This document shows positions 5,795-9,276 of a DNA stretch of 9,276 nucleotides, piece by piece. Source of the stretch: Methanoregula sp. UBA276. Lineage in GTDB: Archaea > Halobacteriota > Methanomicrobia > Methanomicrobiales > Methanospirillaceae. The notes below the pieces were generated by a model, which did no database searches, was not told the origin of the DNA, and worked only from the letters and a program-made list of their open reading frames with translations. A program made the translations under genes and the position numbers. The stretch lies in assembly GCA_002508495.1 (NCBI GenBank), contig DANA01000028.1, forward strand, positions 1 to 9,276, in the 5' to 3' direction. How positions within the stretch are numbered: position 1 is the stretch's first letter; every line of letters starts with the position of its first letter.

Positions 5795-6558
5795 AGACTA
5801 TCGTTACCATGGGCCGGGGCGGCACCGGCAAGACGAGTTTTGTTGCCCTGATGGCCAAATACCTCATCGAGAAAAAAAAGACCCCGATCCTTCTCGTGGA
5901 TGCCGACTGCGACCAGAACCTTGCCGAGATGGTGGGAATTGATGTTGCAGCAGCCGGTAAAAAGACGGTTGCCGAACTCCTCTGTGCCACGTTCATCGAA
6001 CGCGGCGGAACAACCGTCGGAGTCCCGCCCTCCCACCGGATCGAGAACCGGATCTGGGAAGAGGGTCTTGTTGAAGGGGAGCATTTCGATCTTCTCTCTG
6101 TTGGCACAAAATGGGTGGAGGGGTGCTACTGCCTCCCGGACGCGGCGCTTAAAAAGGCGCTAGGCACGATCACCCGGCAGTACCAGTACATCCTCATCGA
6201 CGCACCGGGCGGCCTTGAGCACCTGAACCGGCGGATCACTGACCATATCGATATGGTCTTCGATGTCATGGGCCCGTCCAGCAAGTCCTTTGCCCATGTA
6301 CAGCGGGCATACCGCGTGATAAAAGAAGTCGGGATCACGGTTGACCGGTTTTACGTAATCGGCGGCTATGCGTTTCCCGATGAACTTAAAAGCCGGGCAT
6401 CCGAAGAGACCGGTCTTCCCTGCCCGGGAAAAATTGAAAACGACCCGCAGGTTGCAGCCCGGGTGCTTGCCGGCGAATCCCTTCTTGCTGTTCCGAAATC
6501 ATCCCCGGCATACCGGTCGGTTGCTGCACTGCTGGACCCGCTGCTTTCCGGGGAGTAG
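5791..6558 (+). CDS. CooC-like P-loop ATPase (second copy), Arg at signature-Lys position
   Basis: This is a 255-residue relative of the preceding ATPase. Walker A is GRGGTGKT (8-15): the phosphate-binding K14 is kept, but the upstream signature Lys of the deviant Walker A motif, which normally reaches the partner subunit's ATP, is Arg9. Other features are DADCDQNL at 37-44, a CxC as GCYCLPD (C112, C114), and DAPGGLEHLNRR at 137-148 where the first copy has DMEAGIEHLGRG. The CxC and the position directly before cdhA support a part in CODH metal-centre assembly. The divergence suggests a partner or specialised role, perhaps a heterodimer with the first copy. GGGAG just upstream of the ATG supports the start. 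Another CODH accessory NTPase role cannot be excluded. Confidence 0.85.
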   Translation: MKTIVTMGRGGTGKTSFVALMAKYLIEKKKTPILLVDADCDQNLAEMVGIDVAAAGKKTVAELLCATFIERGGTTVGVPPSHRIENRIWEEGLVEGEHFDLLSVGTKWVEGCYCLPDAALKKALGTITRQYQYILIDAPGGLEHLNRRITDHIDMVFDVMGPSSKSFAHVQRAYRVIKEVGITVDRFYVIGGYAFPDELKSRASEETGLPCPGKIENDPQVAARVLAGESLLAVPKSSPAYRSVAALLDPLLSGE

Positions 6559-6578
6559 GATCCATTTTTGTCCCCGGA
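6547..6578 (+). terminator. Inverted repeat over the stop codon of the second CooC-like gene
   Basis: TCCGGGGA (6547-6554) and TCCCCGGA (6571-6578) are perfect 8-bp arms flanking the TAG stop (6556-6558) and a run of five T (6565-6569). The T-run sits in the loop, not after the stem, so this is not a standard terminator. It may be an RNA end or processing structure separating the ATPase pair from cdhA. Confidence 0.35.
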
Positions 6579-6595
6579 CCGGGCCGGTATCACCT

Positions 6596-6655
6596 CAATA
6601 CCATTATATAACGTATTCCGCAATTATTAACTGAAGGTCTGTCGGGGGCAATGAC
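6596..6655 (+). promoter_or_regulatory. Promoter and leader of cdhA
   Basis: TTATATAA at 6604-6611 is a near-ideal archaeal TATA box. Usual spacing predicts transcription start near 6632, giving a leader of about 24 nt. GGGGG at 6643-6647 is a plausible ribosome site eight bases before the GTG at 6656. The ATG at 6651 is followed at once by ACG TGA and so is not the start. The cdh genes therefore likely have their own promoter, apart from any read-through from the ATPase genes. Confidence 0.65.
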
Positions 6656-9004
6656 GTGAGCAGGAAGAGTGTCAGTTTCAGGGCAAAAGAGATCAACTCT
6701 GATGTTGCACAGATCCGCGATCTCGCTATCTCTATCGGCGCGGTCCATGAAGAACGATGGGACGAGACCATGGGACCGACGCCGTTTCCGGGCTTATCAA
6801 CCCTCCGCGCATGGGACCACCTCCTCCTGAACCGCTACAAACCGTTCTACCTCCCGTTCTGCGACCTCTGCTGTCTCTGCACGTATGGAAAATGCGACCT
6901 CACCGGCAACAAACGCGGAGCCTGCGGGATCACCATGCCGGCCCAGCAGTCCCGGATGGTCCTCATTGCTGCCTGTATCGGCGCAGCAACGCATACCAGC
7001 CACGCCCGTCACCTCCTCAGCCATGTCATCGAACAGTTCGGGAGCGACTGCCCGGTCAATGTCGGCGGCACCAGTGTCGAGGTCGAGGCACCCATCACCC
7101 GGCTTGTCTGCGGGGTGAAGCCCGAGACCCTTGGCGACCTCGAACCGGTCCTGGATTACTGCGAGAACCAGGTCACGCAGCTCCTCGCGGTAGCGCATAC
7201 CGGCCAGGAAGGGGACAACCTGGATTTCGAGTCCAAGGTCTTCCATGCCGGTATGGTCGACCATGTCGGTATGGAGGTGGCCGATCTCGCCCAGATCTCG
7301 GCGCTGGGATACCCCAAGGCGGAACCCGAATCCCCGCTGGCGGATCTTGGCCTTGGCACGGTCGATACCACAAAACCGGTCATTCTTGTCATCGGTCACA
7401 ATGTCCCCCCGGCAACCAGCATCATCGATTATCTCCGCAGCAACGGCGCACTCTCCGATGTCGAGGTGACCGGTATCTGCTGCACGGCGCTCGACGTGAC
7501 CCGGTACTCTGACCGGGCAAAGGTCATCGGGCCGATATCGTGGCAGCTCCGGTATATCAGAAGCGGGGTGCCGGACGTGGTGGTCATCGACGAGCAGTGT
7601 GTCCGCACCGATACCCTCCAGGAGACTGCCCGGATCAACGCACCGCTGATCGCGACCAATGACAAGAACTGTCTCGGCCTCAAAGACCGTACCCGTGACC
7701 CGGTCGATGAGGTGGTGGCAGATCTGGTTTCGGGTGCCGAGCACGGGGTGCTGGTTCTCGATTCGGAAAAAGTCGGGGAGATTGCTGTCCGGGTTGCGCA
7801 GGAAGTCTCACCAAAGCGGAAAAAACGCGGGGTAATCCCGTCGAAAGAAGAGATCGCCACCCTTGCCCGCAAGTGTACCCAGTGCATGCTCTGCCGCCGT
7901 GCCTGCCCCAATGACCTGCCCATCCCGCAGGCAATGAAGCCGGCAGCCAACGGGAACCTTGGCCCCCTCAACGAACTTTACGATGACTGTATCGGGTGCG
8001 GCCGGTGCGAATCCGCGTGCAAGCAGAAGATCCCCATCCACAGCCTGATTGTCGGTGCAGCAGAGAAGCAGACCCGCGAGGAGACCTTCTGTCTCCGGAC
8101 CGGCCGTGGCGCCATCCAGGATCTCGAGATCCGGAAAGTCGGCGGGCCTATTGTGCTCGGGGAGATCCCGGGCATTGTCGCCTTTGTCGGGTGTGCCAAT
8201 TACCCCAAAGGGTCCCGCGAGGTTGCCGAGATGTGCATGGAGTTTGCGAAACGGCGCTACATTGTCTGCACGTCGGGATGTGCCGCAATGTCGGCCGGCA
8301 TGTACAAGGACGAGGACGGGAAGACTGCATACGAAAAGTTCTCCGGGGCGTTCGAGGCCGGCGGGATCGTCAATGTCGGGTCCTGTGTGTCCAATGCCCA
8401 TATTTCGGGTGCCGCTGTCAAGATCGCCAGCATCTTTGCCAAGCGCCCGCTGCGGGGCAATTATGAAGAGATCGCCGATTACGTGTACAACCGGGTCGGG
8501 GCAGTCGGTGTTGCCTGGGGGGCCATGTCCCAGAAAGCCGCGTCCATCGCGGCCGGGTTCTGGCGCCTCGGGATCCCGGTCGTTGTGGGCCCGCATGGCA
8601 CCAAGTACCGGCGCATGCTCCTTGGCCGGGCTGACCGGGACGAGGACTGGGAGGTATTCGATGCACGAAGCGGCGAGACCGTGTATGGCGGGCCCGTGCC
8701 CGAGCACCTCTTCTTTGCAGCAGAGACCAAGGAAGAGGCGATGGTCATGGTCGCAAAACTGACCATGCGGCCCAACGATACCAGCAAGGGACGGGCCAAC
8801 AAGCTGGCCAACTACGTTGACCTCCACAAGCGGTACATCGGCGGCCTCCCGCCCGACCTGAACCGTCTTGTCCGGGTACCGGCCGATATCCCGCTTACCA
8901 TGAAAGACGAGATCCTTGCAGATCTCCATAAGCATGACTGGAAAGAACAGCCCATTCCGGACCCGACGCTGCTCTCCCGCATGGTCCATACCCGGAGGAT
9001 CTGA
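6656..9004 (+). CDS. cdhA: CO dehydrogenase/acetyl-CoA decarbonylase/synthase, alpha subunit
   Basis: CdhA is the Ni-Fe-S catalytic subunit of the CODH component, interconverting CO2 and CO with ferredoxin-level electrons. In autotrophic methanogens it supplies CO for acetyl-CoA synthesis. The 782 residues fit the archaeal family. An N-terminal Cys cluster (C69, C72, C73, C75, C80, C90) matches the B/D-cluster region. Two 4Fe-4S ferredoxin motifs follow (C407, C410, C413, C417 and C445, C448, C451, C455), an archaeal alpha-subunit trait absent from simple bacterial CooS. C-cluster ligand candidates are H248 (IGHN), C276 in GICCT, C315, C513, C542 and C577. Start is GTG with a GGGGG site upstream. 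The stop is 5 nt before cdhB. All expected ligands appear present, so the enzyme should be active. Confidence 0.97.
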   Translation: MSRKSVSFRAKEINSDVAQIRDLAISIGAVHEERWDETMGPTPFPGLSTLRAWDHLLLNRYKPFYLPFCDLCCLCTYGKCDLTGNKRGACGITMPAQQSRMVLIAACIGAATHTSHARHLLSHVIEQFGSDCPVNVGGTSVEVEAPITRLVCGVKPETLGDLEPVLDYCENQVTQLLAVAHTGQEGDNLDFESKVFHAGMVDHVGMEVADLAQISALGYPKAEPESPLADLGLGTVDTTKPVILVIGHNVPPATSIIDYLRSNGALSDVEVTGICCTALDVTRYSDRAKVIGPISWQLRYIRSGVPDVVVIDEQCVRTDTLQETARINAPLIATNDKNCLGLKDRTRDPVDEVVADLVSGAEHGVLVLDSEKVGEIAVRVAQEVSPKRKKRGVIPSKEEIATLARKCTQCMLCRRACPNDLPIPQAMKPAANGNLGPLNELYDDCIGCGRCESACKQKIPIHSLIVGAAEKQTREETFCLRTGRGAIQDLEIRKVGGPIVLGEIPGIVAFVGCANYPKGSREVAEMCMEFAKRRYIVCTSGCAAMSAGMYKDEDGKTAYEKFSGAFEAGGIVNVGSCVSNAHISGAAVKIASIFAKRPLRGNYEEIADYVYNRVGAVGVAWGAMSQKAASIAAGFWRLGIPVVVGPHGTKYRRMLLGRADRDEDWEVFDARSGETVYGGPVPEHLFFAAETKEEAMVMVAKLTMRPNDTSKGRANKLANYVDLHKRYIGGLPPDLNRLVRVPADIPLTMKDEILADLHKHDWKEQPIPDPTLLSRMVHTRRI
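8994..9000 (+). promoter_or_regulatory. Ribosome binding site of cdhB
   Basis: GGAGGAT lies inside the last codons of cdhA and about nine bases before the cdhB ATG at 9010. It is the strongest Shine-Dalgarno match in the window and fixes the cdhB start. Confidence 0.75.
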
Positions 9005-9009
9005 TTGCC

Positions 9010-9276
9010 ATGCCGCTGAACGAGTCATGGCAGACTGCCGAGATCCCGGGACCGAAGAAAGCCTCGCTGATCGTCAAGCCCGACATCGCCGACGCCATGA
9101 TACTCCGTGCCCGGCGCCCGATCATGATCGTTGGCCACGGCATCTTAGAATACGAAGTTGAAGGCTCGCGGCTCATCGACTGCTTAATCAACCTGGCACG
9201 GAAAGGGTCAATTCCCGTAGTCGTGACCGCAAGCACGAACAAGGAGTTCCTGTCCCGGGGATTCAGCCCGGCAGCA
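9010..9276 (+). CDS. cdhB: CO dehydrogenase epsilon subunit, N-terminal 89 residues (cut by window edge)
   Basis: CdhB is the small subunit that binds CdhA in the alpha2-epsilon2 CODH component; it has no metal cluster and has been proposed to aid electron transfer or stability. The visible part starts MPLNESWQTAEIPGPKKA and reads into ARRPIMIVGHGI (33-44) and IPVVVTASTNKEF (68-80), the Rossmann-like alternation expected of this family. It follows cdhA by 5 nt with a strong ribosome site, as in other archaeal cdh operons, where cdhC, cdhD and cdhE usually lie near. The gene continues past the right edge; 89 codons are seen, all open. Confidence 0.92.
   Translation, partial: MPLNESWQTAEIPGPKKASLIVKPDIADAMILRARRPIMIVGHGILEYEVEGSRLIDCLINLARKGSIPVVVTASTNKEFLSRGFSPAA

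Noticed and set aside
5221..6084. 287-codon minus-strand open frame across both CooC-like genes
   Set aside because: It crosses the junction of two well-supported plus-strand genes, and its product has no recognisable motif.
6651..6656. ATG at 6651 as the cdhA start
   Set aside because: It reads ATG ACG TGA and stops at once; the frame of cdhA begins at GTG 6656.
7808..9028. 406-codon minus-strand open frame antisense to cdhA
   Set aside because: It arises from the strong third-position GC bias of cdhA; the translation shows no family features and cdhA is certain.

Overview
The window looks like chromosomal DNA of a methanogenic archaeon, most likely order Methanomicrobiales and perhaps a Methanoregula relative. 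Three things point there: the start of a CODH/ACS operon (cdhA, cdhB) preceded by CooC-type nickel-insertion ATPases, archaeal TATA-type promoters, and zinc-ribbon/proline-rich/single-TM proteins of a kind I associate with that order. The order-level placement is an inference from protein character, not a database result.

Layout. (1) Bases 1-1492, minus strand: most of a large membrane protein whose C-terminus lies beyond the left edge. It has a PH-like N-terminal domain, four 14-residue repeats, a zinc ribbon, a TM helix and a Thr/Pro-rich stalk. (2) 1570-2847, minus: complete seryl-tRNA synthetase (serS). (3) 2993-3196, plus: a small four-cysteine protein, divergent from serS. (4) 3229-4248, minus: a second zinc-ribbon/TM protein, convergent with the small gene across a gap of about 30 bp holding a perfect palindrome. 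(5) 4249-4969: about 700 bp without a convincing gene. It holds a dense cluster of inverted repeats at the promoter of the zinc-ribbon gene, an AT-richer stretch, and two GC-rich hairpin blocks. (6) 4970-6558, plus: two CooC-type P-loop ATPases overlapping by ATGA. (7) 6559-6655: intergenic region with the best TATA box in the window. (8) 6656-9004, plus: cdhA, the catalytic CODH subunit, followed after 5 nt by cdhB, which runs off the right edge.

How the genes fit together. The right half is a C1 unit. CdhA/CdhB form the CO dehydrogenase component of acetyl-CoA decarbonylase/synthase, which supplies CO from CO2 for acetyl-CoA synthesis. The two CooC-like ATPases are placed to mature the Ni-Fe-S C-cluster of CdhA. 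The left half is unrelated: a translation gene flanked by two membrane proteins that share cytoplasmic zinc ribbons, a proline-rich linker, a WPVI box before the TM helix and an outward-facing C-terminal part.

The points most worth following are the unequal CooC pair (the second has Arg where the deviant Walker A signature Lys should be), the inverted-repeat cluster at 4261-4342, and the shared design of the two zinc-ribbon membrane proteins. I found no rRNA, tRNA, CRISPR array or intact mobile element.
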